Origin: Scenedesmus sp. ARA3
Lineage: Eukaryota > Chlorophyta > Chlorophyceae > Sphaeropleales > Scenedesmaceae
Reading direction: 5' to 3'
NCBI GenBank assembly: GCA_004335835.1
Contig: RWJK01001178.1
Span: 32,588-96,587, forward strand
Length of the DNA stretch: 64,000 bases
A program made the translations under genes and the position numbers. Below are positions 1 to 11,529 of this stretch, one piece after another. Position 1 is the stretch's first letter. Each line of letters begins with the position of its first letter. Under the pieces are notes generated by a model, which saw nothing but the letters and a program-made list of their open reading frames with translations, had not been told where the DNA came from and searched no databases.

Positions 1-75
1 CCCCCCAAGCATGCGATCCTTCCTTAACACATTATAAAATATTAACCACCTCAGCATTAGCAGTGCCCTGCAAGA

Positions 76-140
76 GTATGCTGCCGCCTCCTGCTGCTGC
101 ATGAAGTGCCTTCATTGAGCAGCAGGAGGCGGTGGCATAC
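76..140. repeat. Near-perfect 31-bp inverted repeat (hairpin)
   Basis: The left arm 76-106 and right arm 110-140 are reverse complements at 27 of 31 positions, with a 3-nt loop at 107-109. The mismatches fall in two symmetrical 2-nt internal loops. It lies beyond the last visible exon of RPT5, on what should be intron sequence. The arms contain a CCGCCTCCTGCTGCT core. It could be a small palindromic element or a small-RNA precursor. No function is shown by the sequence alone. Confidence 0.75.
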
Positions 141-351
141 ATTTGCATCATTGCTGGCAGAAGCTCCTAGCACTGCTGCTGCCTGCTGCTGCTGCCGCCA
201 ACAATTCAAGCACATATAGAAGTCTGCCGGGTCTTTGCTGTGTAATCCTTTGAAACCACAGCCGTCTTTGCACCTGCCTTTCTACTGCCAACCGATCAAG
301 GTGCCTAAGCTGCCGCCCTTGATTGTGCAATCTAAAAGGACAACCCCTCAC

Positions 352-1654
352 CTGTGCCGCGCAGGCGCGCGCCAGCAGCGTCTTGCCCGTGCCCGGCGCG
401 CCGTACAGCAGCACGCCCTTGGGCGGCCGGATGCCCAGCTTCACGAAGCGGTCCTTGTGCTGGATGGGCAGCACCACAGCCTCCACCAGCTCCTGCAAGA
501 CAGGAGGCGGGGGGATGCAGCAGCACATGAGCATGGTGAGCATGGTCATGCTGCCTGCTGCTGCAGCAGGCAGGACGCATTGCTGCTTGTGTGCCAGCTG
601 CTGTCGCCGCCTGCTGGAGCATGTTGCCCCCTGCTCACAAAACCAAGCGCTAACCCTGAAACCTACAAACCTGTACCAAAACCCCACCTGGATCTGCTTG
701 TCCAAGCCGCCTATGTCCGAGTAGTCCTCTGTGGGCTTCTCATCCACCTCCATGGCCTTCACCCTGCTGTCATACTCCGCAGGCAGCGTGTCCAGCACCA
801 GGTAGCTGTCCTTGTTCACACCCACCAGGTCCCCAGGCCTCAGGCTAGAGGGCTCTACCAATCCCACCACTGGCAGGAAGATGGTCTGGCGTGTGGAGGT
901 TTTGAGCACCACGCACTTGCCCTGCCGCTGCGAGTCCAGGTCTGCTGTTGCACCGTCCTCCTCTTCCTCCTCCTCGGGCTTGACGTCTAGCACTTCTACA
1001 ATGTTGCCCACGAGGTATGGCAGCTGGTTGTTGAGCTTAATCTTTTCTTTGTTCTCCTTGATCTTCTCGCGCAAGCTGCGCGTGTGAAAGAGCAGAATAA
1101 TTAGGTGGTGTGCCATGTCAAGGGTTATGGCTGTGTATGGTACAGGGCACTCAGAGCATGTGTCGTGAACTACACTGCTGTGCCTGGAAATGAGCTGCAG
1201 GGTTCCACGCTAACCGCGATGGCTTGGACATGCAAGGCAGTAGTCGCGATGCACTCCCGCCAACTGCGCAGTGCTGCCAAGGGCTGCTGCTTGCCCTCTG
1301 ATAGCGTGCCTTCGCACAGCATGCTGCCATGTACTCTTTGTGGGATACTAACGCCTTCCAGGCTCGGAAAGCACAAGCTGATGCTGCTACACCGGCTAAT
1401 CAACCAGCTAGACAACAATACGCATGCAGTACAGCATGCTAAAATGCCTTGCGCTGCTGCTGTTTGGCCAGCAGGGCCATGCAGTGCACTTGCCTTTGCT
1501 GATCTAGGTTGAGGCGTGTGGACTCGTCTTTCAGCACTCTGATCTCGTTCTCCAGCAGCCTAGCTCGCTGACTTATGCTATCAACTGACATGTGCTCAAA
1601 CTCCTTGGGCAGCGCATCCTCCTCGTCTTGAAACACCTCCTTCTCAATATCCAT
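352..1654 (-). CDS. RPT5: 26S proteasome regulatory subunit RPT5 (6A), 5' part; 3' part outside window
   Basis: AAA ATPase of the proteasome 19S base, which unfolds ubiquitinated substrates and opens the 20S gate. Three exons are visible on the reverse strand: 1494-1654, 688-1075 and 352-492. They join in phase to 230 codons. The start is the ATG at 1654 (MDIEKEVF). Visible features are the N-terminal coiled coil ([11 protein letters not shown], then [12 protein letters not shown]), the OB-domain stretch ([20 protein letters not shown], then [19 protein letters not shown]), the conserved [19 protein letters not shown] linker, and the Walker A loop GAPGTGKT (usually GPPGTGKT). About 190 residues (Walker B, arginine fingers, C-terminal HbYX) lie beyond the left edge. 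Intron 1 (1076-1493) has a GC donor, AG|GCAAGT. Choosing it rather than the GT four bases downstream keeps the frame and the family spacing ([13 protein letters not shown]). Confidence 0.95.
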
Positions 1655-2132
1655 GTTTGATGAAACGCCTCAGCAATATGTATGAAGAACTGATGCAGCA
1701 AACACGTCGATCAGGGCGATACACGAGTTGCAGCAAGCGGAAGTCGGTTGCAAGCACGTATCAATGTACTTCTGGCTCTCTAAACCTAAGTATAACCCTT
1801 AAGGTGCATTAACGTACGCAAAGCGATCAACCACGCTCACTGCCGGGATGGTGTCATGCCTGAGGTCTCTGCTGAAAGCCCTGGTTGTCCATCAACCACC
1901 CGTATGCTGTGTGTGCTATGTACCGATGTACAACTTGTGCAATTGGGCTTTTTGGGGGCATATGATGGAGGGATCGGGCTGCCGCAAACATCCTGCTGGT
2001 GTGTGGTGCACTGAAGTTCTACTTGCTCAATCCCCTCAGCAAACGCGAAACAACCACACACATTGGTTGTTAAACCCATCCATAATTCATTAATAGGTAT
2101 ACCCTCTCACTGCGTAGTGGTGCTCTGACAAC
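1655..2132. promoter_or_regulatory. Divergent intergenic region RPT5 / alpha-beta hydrolase
   Basis: 478 bp separate the two start codons, which face away from each other, so both promoters and 5' UTRs should lie here. It is AT-richer than the flanking genes. I see no clear TATA box or shared operator. The bidirectional role is inferred from gene orientation only. Confidence 0.4.
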
Positions 2133-4818
2133 ATGATGATGCAGACAGCACAGCGGTGCATCGCGCCACAGCATTCACAGCAGAGTGCATGGGCCAGTGT
2201 CAGCTGTAAACGCCAGCCATGCTGCTCTGTCATGTCACAAAGGGCAGCAAGGCGTTTACATCTGCAGTGTAGCGCCCAGAAAAGCGTGTCACCGTTTCAG
2301 AGCAGCAGCAACAAGCCAGCACAGAGCCAGGCAGTACAACAGCAGCAGCAGGCACAGGAGCTGCAGCCAACGAGCAGCTCATGGCAGCAGGGCATGGCCA
2401 CACACAAATGGCAGTGGCGGGACAGCAGCATCAACTACGTGGTGGGTGCACGAGCAACAGCTTGCACAGCTCCTTACTATGCTGCGCCAGGTCAAGCGCT
2501 CATGAATACACCTGCAGCTGGCCATGCAGCTGGGAAGCAGCGTAAAGGCATCTAGCGAACCGTCTATGCAATTGTTTTGCACTTGATTTGCACTTGATGC
2601 AGACTGCTGGCTGCGGCAAGCCTGTGCTGCTGGTGCATGGCTTTGGCGCGTCTGCTGGTCACTACAGAAAGACCATTCCTTACTTAGCACAACATGGGTT
2701 CAAGGTGAGGTGCCTGCAGCACAGCTACTGCCCAGGTTGCTTGCAATCATGCTGTATCCCTTCCAGCTCAGCACAGACCAGCAAGTAGCATGAGCTTGCC
2801 AGTGCTGTTTTCATATGTTGGAACAATGCTACCGTGTGGTCTGCAGCAGCTGCGTGATACAGGGCTTGTTGCCAGTGGAATTTGCAGCAACAGTACCGCA
2901 CAATTACATCTGGTGCTGCTGCAGGTGTATGCCATTGACCTGATAGGCTTTGGAGCCAGCGATAAGCCAGTGCAGCAGTACACGATTGAGCTCTGGGCGG
3001 AGCTCATAGTGGACTTCATGGCAGAGTTCATGCCAGGAACTCCCGCTGTGATCGTTGGGAACTCCATCGGATCTCTCAGCTGCCTCACTGCAGCTGCAGC
3101 AGCACCTGAGGGGCAGCTGGCTGGCCTGGTGCTGCTCAACAGTGCAGGAGCAATGTGAGCTGAGCTTTTTTGGAGTTCTTTTACGGGTGTTTGGAACAGC
3201 ATGCTTCAAGCAATGCTGAATTATTTGCAGTGTGGCAGTGCTGTAGTGTGTAGGCACTATGCATCAATGTGATACTGGCAATGCAGTGTGACGTGAAGGC
3301 ACAACACCAGCAGCAATGCAACCATGCAGGTGACATGCCAAGCACCCAGCTGGAGGCCACAGCTGCTACCACTGTTGCCGTTATGCACTGTTGCCATTTC
3401 ATCTGCTGCTCGCAGGAACAACAAGGGGGTCATTAACGACTGGCGCATTGTGCTGGCGCTGCCGCTGCTGCTGCTGATTGACTTCCTGCTGAAGACACCA
3501 CCCATCGCGCGGGCATTATTTGATGCGCTGGCACAGTGAGTGTGGACTATGCACTGCTGATACCACAACTGAAAGCTGCAGCTGGCAATTCCCTGCCTTG
3601 TTGCTCTGTTGTGCTCTGGTGGGTCTTGCTAATCACCTTGTATCAGTTGCCAGCTTGTTGCTGTCACTGCAGTGTCTTGCCGCATCAGTCAGTCGTTGTT
3701 TGTGCGCACCCGGCCCGTCAGCATGCATTGTACATGTGTTGACTCCCTTCCCCTGGCAGCTTCCACCGCACATCATCTCGTCGTCAAACTCTGGCTGCAC
3801 CCCGGCGTCAACCCTTTTGGGTGTCAAATTCTGCTGCCCCCCCCCGCACCAAGTCCTCTGTTTTGATTGTGTGCTGTGTTCAGGCCTGAGACCATCAGGA
3901 AGGTGCTGGGCGGTGTGTATGTGGACAAGGCTGCAGTGGATGATGAGCTGGTTGACATCATCCTGGCGCCGGCCTTCACACCCAACGCGCTGGACGTGTT
4001 TGTGTCGGTGATCACAGGTGAGGCGTGCAGCAGGCGGCAAGACGCAGCATTTGATGCAAGCAGCAGCAGTCGCAGCAGGCTCAGCTGCATAGTCGTCGGC
4101 AGTGGGCATGTCTTTGGGTCTATTCCTGACATTGTTTGCACTGTCTTTTATTTTCTTTCAGAGCCGATTGCTTGCTGTTGACGTTTCCTACAAGTTTCCC
4201 ATCTGAGTTGCGCACTTGTTGCTGCAGGCCCTGCTGGCCCCAAGCCCTGGGACCTGCTGCCCAAGGTCAGCTGCCCACTGTTTGTGGCCTGGGGAGACAC
4301 AGACCCCTTCACACCTATCGACGGCCCAGTGGGCAAGTGAGTGGCAGGGGTGGATGCTGCTGCGTATGCTGCGCTCTTGTACCAAGGTTGAAGGTTGCTG
4401 CATGTTGCTGCAAGTTTCATCCTTTTGATATTGATTTGTTGGGATGTGATGGGTTTCAGTGAGCTGTTGCAGCTGCGTTGCGGGGTTGTTTTCAGCATGC
4501 CAGCACAGCCTGCACAAACCGACAGCGCATGACAGTTTTAGGCATGGTAAATGCACAATCGTTCACCTGCAAGCAATGCTGCCCAGTGCAGCACTGCACT
4601 CATGCACTGCTCAGTGCAGCGCATTCACTGACTCAGCATGCACGCATATCCTGCTGTTGCCGTGCCTCTGCTGCTGCAGGTACTTCCTGGATCTCAGCAG
4701 CAGCAGGCCTAACACGCAGTTCGCAGTGCTGCCAGGAGTGGGCCACTGCCCGCAGGACGACCGGCCAGAGCTGCTGCACGAGCAGCTGCTGCCATGGCTG
4801 AAGCAGCGATGGGCTTGA
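2133..4818 (+). CDS. Alpha/beta hydrolase, plant pheophytinase-like superfamily, probably plastid
   Basis: Serine hydrolase of the alpha/beta fold; substrate unknown. Seven exons, all joining in phase: 2133-2441, 2603-2704, 2925-3154, 3416-3535, 3884-4017, 4228-4336 and 4680-4818, giving 380 residues. The first about 65 residues are rich in Ser, Gln and Arg without acidic residues and look like a transit peptide. Then come the oxyanion motif VLLVHGFGASAGHYRKTIP, the block YAIDLIGFGASDKP, the nucleophile elbow GNSIGS (catalytic Ser), the acid in WGDTDPFTPIDGPVGK, and the catalytic His in GVGHCPQDDRPELLHE. This matches the plant family that includes Arabidopsis At4g36530 along its whole length. 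Exons 3 and 7 are preceded by CTGCTGCAG acceptors. A true pheophytinase is possible but the motifs alone do not prove it. Confidence 0.9.
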
Positions 4819-6703
4819 TGCATGCACAACTGGTAGCACTAGTCCAGCTGCAGGGGAGCCAGCTGCGCAAAGGCAGGTTGTCTGTAGATCAGGGATGGTC
4901 AAGTGCTGCAGGCAGAGCAGGCTGCTGAGCACCAGCTGTGTTGGGTTGCCTGGGCGGGGCCATTGCGGTTTGTGATGTGTTGACGCTGTTATTATTGATG
5001 TGTGCTTTCATGTTTGCAGCTGGCCATGCGCATGCGGCGGCTGCTATTGTATGTGGTGCTCTGTAATGGATCACATCTGTTGACGCCGTTATTTGTAGCC
5101 AAGCACTCCATAATTTGCCGGCTTTGTTTCCTGGCGTATGCTGTCTTGAGCAGCACAGTGTGCCTCAGCCATTACCGACGTTGTCGAGGCGGGTTGTGGT
5201 GTGCTGATCAGGCGTATGCGCCTTAAGGCAAGCTTGCTTTTGTCCTGTTGATGGACTGTTTGTGCTCAGCCGTATGTGCACGGCACCATCAGCTGTGCTG
5301 TAAGCATCTCAGGCAACTTGTCAAACGTTATACGTGGTTGCCAACAAGGCAGCACCTCCAAGCGCCTGTTCTTCTGGGCCGACGTTGGACTACATCATCA
5401 TCATCATGTTACTAACATGGGTAGTACCCATCAAGCCACAGCGTTGGACTACATGTAACAGTTGGACCGTTTTCATGTGTGACACCGCGTGAGTTACTTC
5501 ACCTTGTGCCGCATGACGTCGCTGGGCGGATGTGCTGTAGAGAAGATCTGCTGAGTGGTGCTGGCGTGAAGCGACATGCTGGCCGATTGGCCGACAGGCA
5601 CACTACTAGAGTGCGTCGTCCGTCCCTTGAAGGTGCACCGACCGCAGGGGTGCAGCGGCTGCAGCAAACACAATGCCAAAACCCTGTCGCTCAAGTTACA
5701 TGGGGAACCCCCTCCCACTGCCCCGAGACTCACGCCCCCTCTCCACAACCCCGCGGCACCCCCCTGAGCCCCAAACCCGACACTTCGAATGAGCCACAGG
5801 TTTTCAAAGTTGCATGGCACGCCAGCATCTGCTATCTAGCTCGTACTACCTATATAGTATATGGCAGCATCACACACACCACCGTGCACAGCAGCAGCTC
5901 CTGTCAACACACCAGGCTCAAGACGTCTTGATGTCGACATCATGTGCCGTGGTGCATCAGACTCGGCAGCGCACATATATTGCTGTCGATGCACTGCAGA
6001 GTTGGCAACAGCCTGTGCTGTGGATGTAGCCACACCATTGCAGAGTGGCATATGTGCGGCAGTGCGTCCCCCAGACACGCCATAAACAGCATTGTACCAG
6101 AAACAGGCGCCACTGCAACCACATGCAGCCAGACCAACCGCCCTGGCAAGGCAACAGCAGCTCGCTCCAGGCGCACGCTGGCCTGCGTAACAGCAGCAGT
6201 GCTGGTGCCGCCTGCATCTGCCACTGGCATATATACAGCAGCCGCCAGACACACCACGACCAAACACTGTACCAGAAACAGGTGCCACCGCAGCCACATG
6301 CAGTCAGGCTGGCTGCCCTGGCAAGGCAATAGTAGCATCACACCTGCACACATGCTGGCCTGCACAGCAGCAGCAGTGCTGGTGCTGCCTGCATCTGCTG
6401 GACAACAAAGCATCTGCTGGACAACAAAGCGCAGTGCTGGTCACACAATTTGCCACTGTGCCTTCTACCTGGAAGAATGATGCGATTGAGTTCATCCCAA
6501 ACCACACAAGCATATGAGGCTCCTGTTCACACAACTCGACCCATAGCAGGATGTCTGTACATCGCACCACAGCAGCGTCAGTGCCGCCATTTCCACCTGC
6601 TCTGTGAATATATGCGTGAAGTGCAGCTGCCATGACATTGCGGGCCATGCAGTGAAGGCAAGCTAGCTGCACGCGACCACACTAAGCATGGCAGCATCTG
6701 TCG
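4819..6703. other. Intergenic stretch with no supported gene
   Basis: Tail-to-tail spacer between the hydrolase and the reverse-strand transporter. Short open frames here have no recognisable family and no good splice chains. It holds a perfect 15-bp palindrome ATGGGTAGTACCCAT at 5417-5431, flanked by two copies of GCGTTGGACTACAT-like sequence about 60 bp apart, a TATATAGTATAT-like run near 5850, and the two-copy 176-bp repeat listed separately. Confidence 0.5.
6070..6420. repeat. Two diverged tandem copies of a ~176-bp unit
   Basis: The string TGTACCAGAAACAGG occurs at 6093 and 6269. The surrounding sequence (CCACATGCAG..., CCCTGGCAAGGCAA, then GCTGGCCTGC...CAGCAGCAGTGCTGGTG) matches between copies at the same offset with scattered substitutions. 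The second copy ends in a short 19-bp tandem (CATCTGCTGGACAACAAAG twice, from about 6391). No terminal inverted repeats or target-site duplications are obvious. Confidence 0.8.
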
Positions 6704-7798
6704 CTAGCGCTGCTGCTGCTGCTGCTGCTCGCTGCCTGCCACTAAGTCGACTGCGCTGCCGCTCGGGATGCTCAGGTACCTTGGCAGGTCCCCACTCCTG
6801 CCTTTCGAGAGCCCCCGCCCACCACCACCGCTGCTGCTGCTGCTGCTGCCACCCTGCACACCGCTGGTAGCCTTGGCGTGTGCAAACACAACGCCTGCCG
6901 CCAGCCCGATCAGTACACTGATGACATAATTCGTGCTGGTGGGCGCTTTAAACAGCATCATGCCTAGTACAGCCAGTGGGATCTTATTCAGTGATCCAAC
7001 AAGGCTGAACATGGTTGCTGTGGTGCATGACAGGAACCACATGGATGCTATGCTGATCAGAAAGCTCAGCAATGCACTCACAACTGCTGCTGCTTGGAAG
7101 CTGGGGTGTAACAAGGCGGGCTCCTTCCATAGCCGGCCTGCCTCCCCTGTGGCAAACACGAGTGCTAGTATCATTGGTATTGATAGCAGGTTGTTATACA
7201 CAACCATTCCAAGCTCATCTGTGCCGCCCTGCTTGTGTGTGATGATGCTCATCTGGCTGATCACACCACGCAGCCACAACGAGTATGCAGCAGTAAACAC
7301 ATTGTTTGCCATCTGCCACGCGTAGCTCGGCCCATCAAATGCCAGGTCTGTTGCTGCTGCTGCAAGAGCAGATGCCAGCATGAGGAACAGCGTAACCCAC
7401 ACACCGGTGCTGTAGCGCTTCCCGAAGAAGTACAGGTCCCCGAAGATCACTAGGAAGTTTGTCAAGTTCTTGAGCACTGTTACCATTGCAACACCAATGC
7501 CACGCAGTGCATAGAAGCTGCTCCATACCATGCCAACAAACAACACGTTCACTGGCAGCCACAGCCGCAACAGCCGCAAGCTGAGCGCTGGAGGCCGCCC
7601 AAAGCCCAGGAGGTATGCCGCGCCAACCAACAACAGCGTGAGGGTGCACTGGAAGCACAGCAGGCTGGTGGGAGCTGTGAAGTGGAACGCTGACAGTGCC
7701 GCCTTGTTGAGCAGAGTCATAGAGGCTGAGGTGGCACAGAAGCATAGCCCAGACACCAGCTCCTCTGACATGCCTAGGTAGCGATGTGATGCCCCCAT
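6704..7798 (-). CDS. Nucleotide-sugar transporter, GDP-mannose (GONST/VRG4) type
   Basis: Golgi membrane antiporter of the DMT superfamily that would import GDP-sugars for glycosylation in exchange for GMP. A single exon of 364 residues starts at the first in-frame ATG (7798, MGASHRYLG). The frame runs open further upstream, but only with non-ATG codons. About ten hydrophobic segments are visible. Family marks are SMTLLNKAAL near residue 26, VTVLKNLTNFLVIFGDLYFF near 107-126, YNNLLSIP near 201, and the nucleotide-binding motif GSLNK at 268-272 (GALNK in many relatives). The C-terminal tail is low complexity (Ser/Gly, then poly-Gln). Being intronless is notable among intron-rich neighbours. 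The substrate is inferred from family resemblance; GDP-fucose or another sugar is possible. Confidence 0.88.
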   Translation of the reverse strand: MGASHRYLGMSEELVSGLCFCATSASMTLLNKAALSAFHFTAPTSLLCFQCTLTLLLVGAAYLLGFGRPPALSLRLLRLWLPVNVLFVGMVWSSFYALRGIGVAMVTVLKNLTNFLVIFGDLYFFGKRYSTGVWVTLFLMLASALAAAATDLAFDGPSYAWQMANNVFTAAYSLWLRGVISQMSIITHKQGGTDELGMVVYNNLLSIPMILALVFATGEAGRLWKEPALLHPSFQAAAVVSALLSFLISIASMWFLSCTTATMFSLVGSLNKIPLAVLGMMLFKAPTSTNYVISVLIGLAAGVVFAHAKATSGVQGGSSSSSSGGGGRGLSKGRSGDLPRYLSIPSGSAVDLVAGSEQQQQQQR

Positions 7799-9645
7799 GC
7801 TGCTCAACCGCTGCTTGCAGGACTCCTGCTGCTCCTGCCGCCCTCCTGCTGTAAGTCGAGCTGCTGCCTGCACTGCAGCACTCCGACTCCGTGTTTCAAG
7901 CTCGGCTGATTATGCTATATATGCTGACTTAGATGATGTCCCATGAGCAAAAGCACACGACAGCCATCTGCTACTGCTGTTGCCCTGCTCCTGCGTGTCC
8001 TGCAGTGATGGTAGCGTTGACACAGTATCTAGCAAATTCAACAAAGTCAATGGGTGCTCTGAGACGCACACAAGCACGCAGCATGCGCGGCTGCAGCTGT
8101 TGCAAACAACCTTTTCAAACCGTTTACCGCTGGCGCGTGTCGGTAAGCGATGATCACGCCAGTAAAACAACAGAAACCGACTGCGATCTGTGTTGGCAGC
8201 GCTGTGCAGAACTTGTTATCCGCACCTTCCAAGGACCCGCTGGTTACTGAGCCTGTGCTGTGATTTGAAATGCTGTACAGCAGGCGTCCAGCACAGCCCC
8301 ATAAGGACGACTACACAGCAAAATAATGTTCTGTTTCTTAGCATGCAATTAAAGGGGCAACCACCACCAGAGCTAGTGCAGCTTGCAGTATACCTTCCGA
8401 CAGTGGTGTAACTGGCGGTCCTGCAAGTTGTCTTGTACGAGCGGAATGCTTGCATCCTTATGACAACTGCAGAACCCTGCTGGCAGGCCGGCACAAGCAA
8501 GCTGTAAGGTTCACGGCGATACTTGTCCATAACTCTGCAATTGAGGGCAGCGCACACCGGGGCTTGCCGGCATGCATGCATACGCTGCAGGGCACATGCA
8601 TAAGATTCTATCTGCGCTCAGCAGCAGGCGTCATGTCATTCAGTAGGGCAAAACGCGCAGTTGAGCCAGATGCTCACAGTGAAGCGTATGCTGCCAATGT
8701 AGGTGCAGGAAGGAGCTGAAAATAGGCAACCAGAGCACCAAGATCCGAAGCACGTGAGTGCCATCAGGGCAGACAGTGACACCCGGTTGTCATCGCCGAG
8801 AGCTTGTTCGAGGGAACATAAACCGCTTTCATACTATTTTGCTTTTATGTCTGCAAGGAAACACGGCACGGAACATACAATACAGCAGTTCACCCCGCTA
8901 TACAGCTCACATCGTGAACTAGAGTGCTATAACCTTGACGCCAGAAACAGCAGGCAAGTTATCAACGTGAAACTATCATGAGGCTGCAAAGTCCTGGGCC
9001 TTGGCAGCTGCAGCAGCGCTGTGCAGCCCAGGTGAGCTTTTCTGCCCTGCCCAGGAACTGCCTGCCCTCACTAGTCTGCATGGCACATACGCAATACAAC
9101 AGCCTTTGCCAACGTTTAATTCTTGATAACAACCAGCTTACATATCAGCACGGTCTAGGACGCTGGTGACCAAATCAGACGGTTTGGTTCTGGCTGTGCA
9201 GTAGTGGCGTCCAGACGGTGACTGCATACAGTAGCTGGTCGGTAGGTTTTCTCGTGCATGTGTGGTGTTGTCTAGCTCAAGTTCCACGCATATGTATGCC
9301 ACACCTCCACCAGGCTTTGCGTGCATGTTGAACATGGCGCTTGTTTGCTGCAACAATTGGAGTGCCTGCAGTATGTGCTGCGCGCAGGCTGGAGGCCACA
9401 GGTTGTACACCATGTGAAACCCATGTGCAAACCCACAGCCCAATTTGGCGGCATACGCGCGGCAACCAAGACAGTCGAGCTTGATACAATGTACTCGGGC
9501 GGAAGAGAGGCGATCTGGCTAGCACCTCAGGTGACAACAACCTCACGTGCTGTACGTGAACTGTGCAGTAGCCCGCTGCATGCATGCTGTTGCTGGAAGT
9601 AGACTTGTTTGCAACTGGCATGCCAGTTGCTGCGCAGGAGCTGCA
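7799..9645. other. Intergenic stretch, promoters of two divergent genes
   Basis: 1.8 kb between the divergent transporter and the second hydrolase. Short open frames are present on both strands, but none shows a recognisable domain or phased exon chain. It is AT-richer than the flanking exons. I see nothing further that can be supported. Confidence 0.4.
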
Positions 9646-11457
9646 ATGCCAATGCAGGTGCACCCACCAGCAGCATCAAACTGTTGCTTGGTCAACAACG
9701 CAGCTATGCAGCACCTTACAGCCTTTCATCCTATGCTGCAGGTACGCTTTGGGTTGTCATTAAAGCGCTCCAAGCCCTGTACAGCACAACCTCTATCCCT
9801 GCTGCATCAACCATCCTTGTTGACGAAACGTTTATCAGGGCTGGTCCACCATGTCAACCATGTGCTTCTGTACCTGCTGCAGGGGGGTCTTCAGGCAGCC
9901 AGGGGAGTGGTGCTGTTCATGCACGGCTTTGCACAGGGCCCTGAAGCCTATTATGAAAATCTCAGGGGTCTGGCAGATGCAGGGCTGCTGGTAGTGGCGC
10001 CTGCGCCACCATTTAAGCCATGCCGCACAGAACTGCAGGTGTGGCAGCTGTGGCCATTGCAATGTACAATACAATATACCATTTTTGTATTGTATTGAGA
10101 GGCTGGTTTACCTGTACTCCCCATCTCTGTTGCTTACTGCTGAGCGCTGTCAGTGCTGCTGCACCCAGCAATCCCGGTCGCAGTCAGCATAAACTGCAAA
10201 AGACCATTTTAGGTTGCAATGCGCCTGGTGCTGCTGCTGGTGTGTTTGCAGGGCTTCATGGTGGAGTATGCTGCACACTTCCACAGCAAGCTGGTCAACA
10301 ATTCTCTGGATGGGCTGGTGCTGCCGTCTGAAGCAGCAAAGAACATCGGGCTGTTGAGTCACTCTATTGGTGCAGGACTGGCCACGTATATGGCGCAGCA
10401 GGCGGCAAAGGAGCACACACCATTCAAGGCTGTGATGTACATGGCACCGCAGACGCAGGCAAGCTACGCCATCGATGTCAAAACACGAGGACACTGGACC
10501 TTGGAAAGCACTGCATGTGATTGCTTTTCTGTTGGATTAAAAGCAATTGAGCTGCCCAGTCAGTTATAGACGTGTCCAGGGTGTTTGTAGATGTGCTGTC
10601 AACGTACTAAGAGTGCCACTTTATCAATGATCCTGCAGTGAGCAGCCCAGGCAGCATTCACAGCAGCCCCCAGCAGCAGCACTGCCGACGCAGGTAGTTT
10701 TCCAGCTGAATGTGCTGGCTACACTGTGACCTATGCACAATGCTTGATGTGCTGCAGCTTGTTGTCGAGGCCTACCTGCCAGCAACAGCCATCACCGAGT
10801 GGCCACAGCAGTATCTGCACTCTACGGACTTTGCGCTGCAGTATGGGGGGCAGGACCTGCTGGCGCCCCCCTGCCCGTGTGAGGAGCTGAAGGAGCAGCT
10901 CAGCGCAAAGGGGCTGCCCCTGCAGCTGGTGTGTTTCTGCAACCTGCAACTTGCCATTGAACGCTTAGGGTGCACAGGCTGGGTCCATGCCTCTTCACTT
11001 TGTGGGAAGTGCATGCAGCTGCTGCACTGCTGACTGTAATGTGCTTGCTGCAAGCAGATCAATGCAGAGGGAGGATTTGCAGGAGAACTGCGGTGTGCTT
11101 AGTTCCAAGGCAGGCTGACACATGTTTCCGCACTGCCGGCTGCACCTGCAGCCTGTCAAAATCTTCCCTTGGGGGACCCACGTGGGCTTTCAGGACCAGC
11201 TTGTGATTGGCGGCTTGCAAGTTGTCTCAGACATCCTGCCCATGATCAACCACGCGCTGGCAGCATTGCTATGGATCGTCAGTAAGGAGCAGCCGCAGGT
11301 GTGTGCAGTGAGGATACGTGCTGCTGCTAGCTTGAGTTGCGAGGTGGCAGCCGCAGCTGCGCATGCCATGATGCTTGTCTCTCCCTCCGCAGCAGTTCAG
11401 ATAGCATGTGCAGTCACAGTCCGGCAAGCGCTGCACCCCCGCAGAATGTACACATGA
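9646..11457 (+). CDS. Alpha/beta hydrolase, chlorophyllase-like
   Basis: Five exons, every intron in phase 0: 9646-9741, 9883-10038, 10252-10458, 10758-10928 and 11152-11457, giving about 311 residues. The strand begins with VVLFMHGFAQGPEAYYENL and LADAGLLVVAP, as in chlorophyllases. The nucleophile elbow is LLSHSIGAGLAT (Ser in SHSIG) and the probable catalytic His lies in FPWGTHVGFQDQ. Intron 3 has a GC donor (CAG|GCAAGC at 10459). Intron 1 (141 nt) has no stop and is a multiple of three, so it may be retained. The start is uncertain; the ATG at 9646 is the best available. The last exon stays open to 11457, but a donor at 11299 (CAG|GTGTGT) could lead to a further exon. Chlorophyllase activity itself is not shown. 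Confidence 0.65.
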
Positions 11458-11529
11458 TCTGGGCTCTGGCAGAGCCTCCTTGACACGCACAACGCTGTAG
11501 AAACGACGCCACCGCCACCCCTCCCTGTC

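Noticed and set aside
11058..11092. Possible extra exon reading INAEGGFAGEL in the second hydrolase
   Set aside because: Including it breaks phase and leads to TAG. Exons 10758-10928 and 11152 onward join directly in phase 0.
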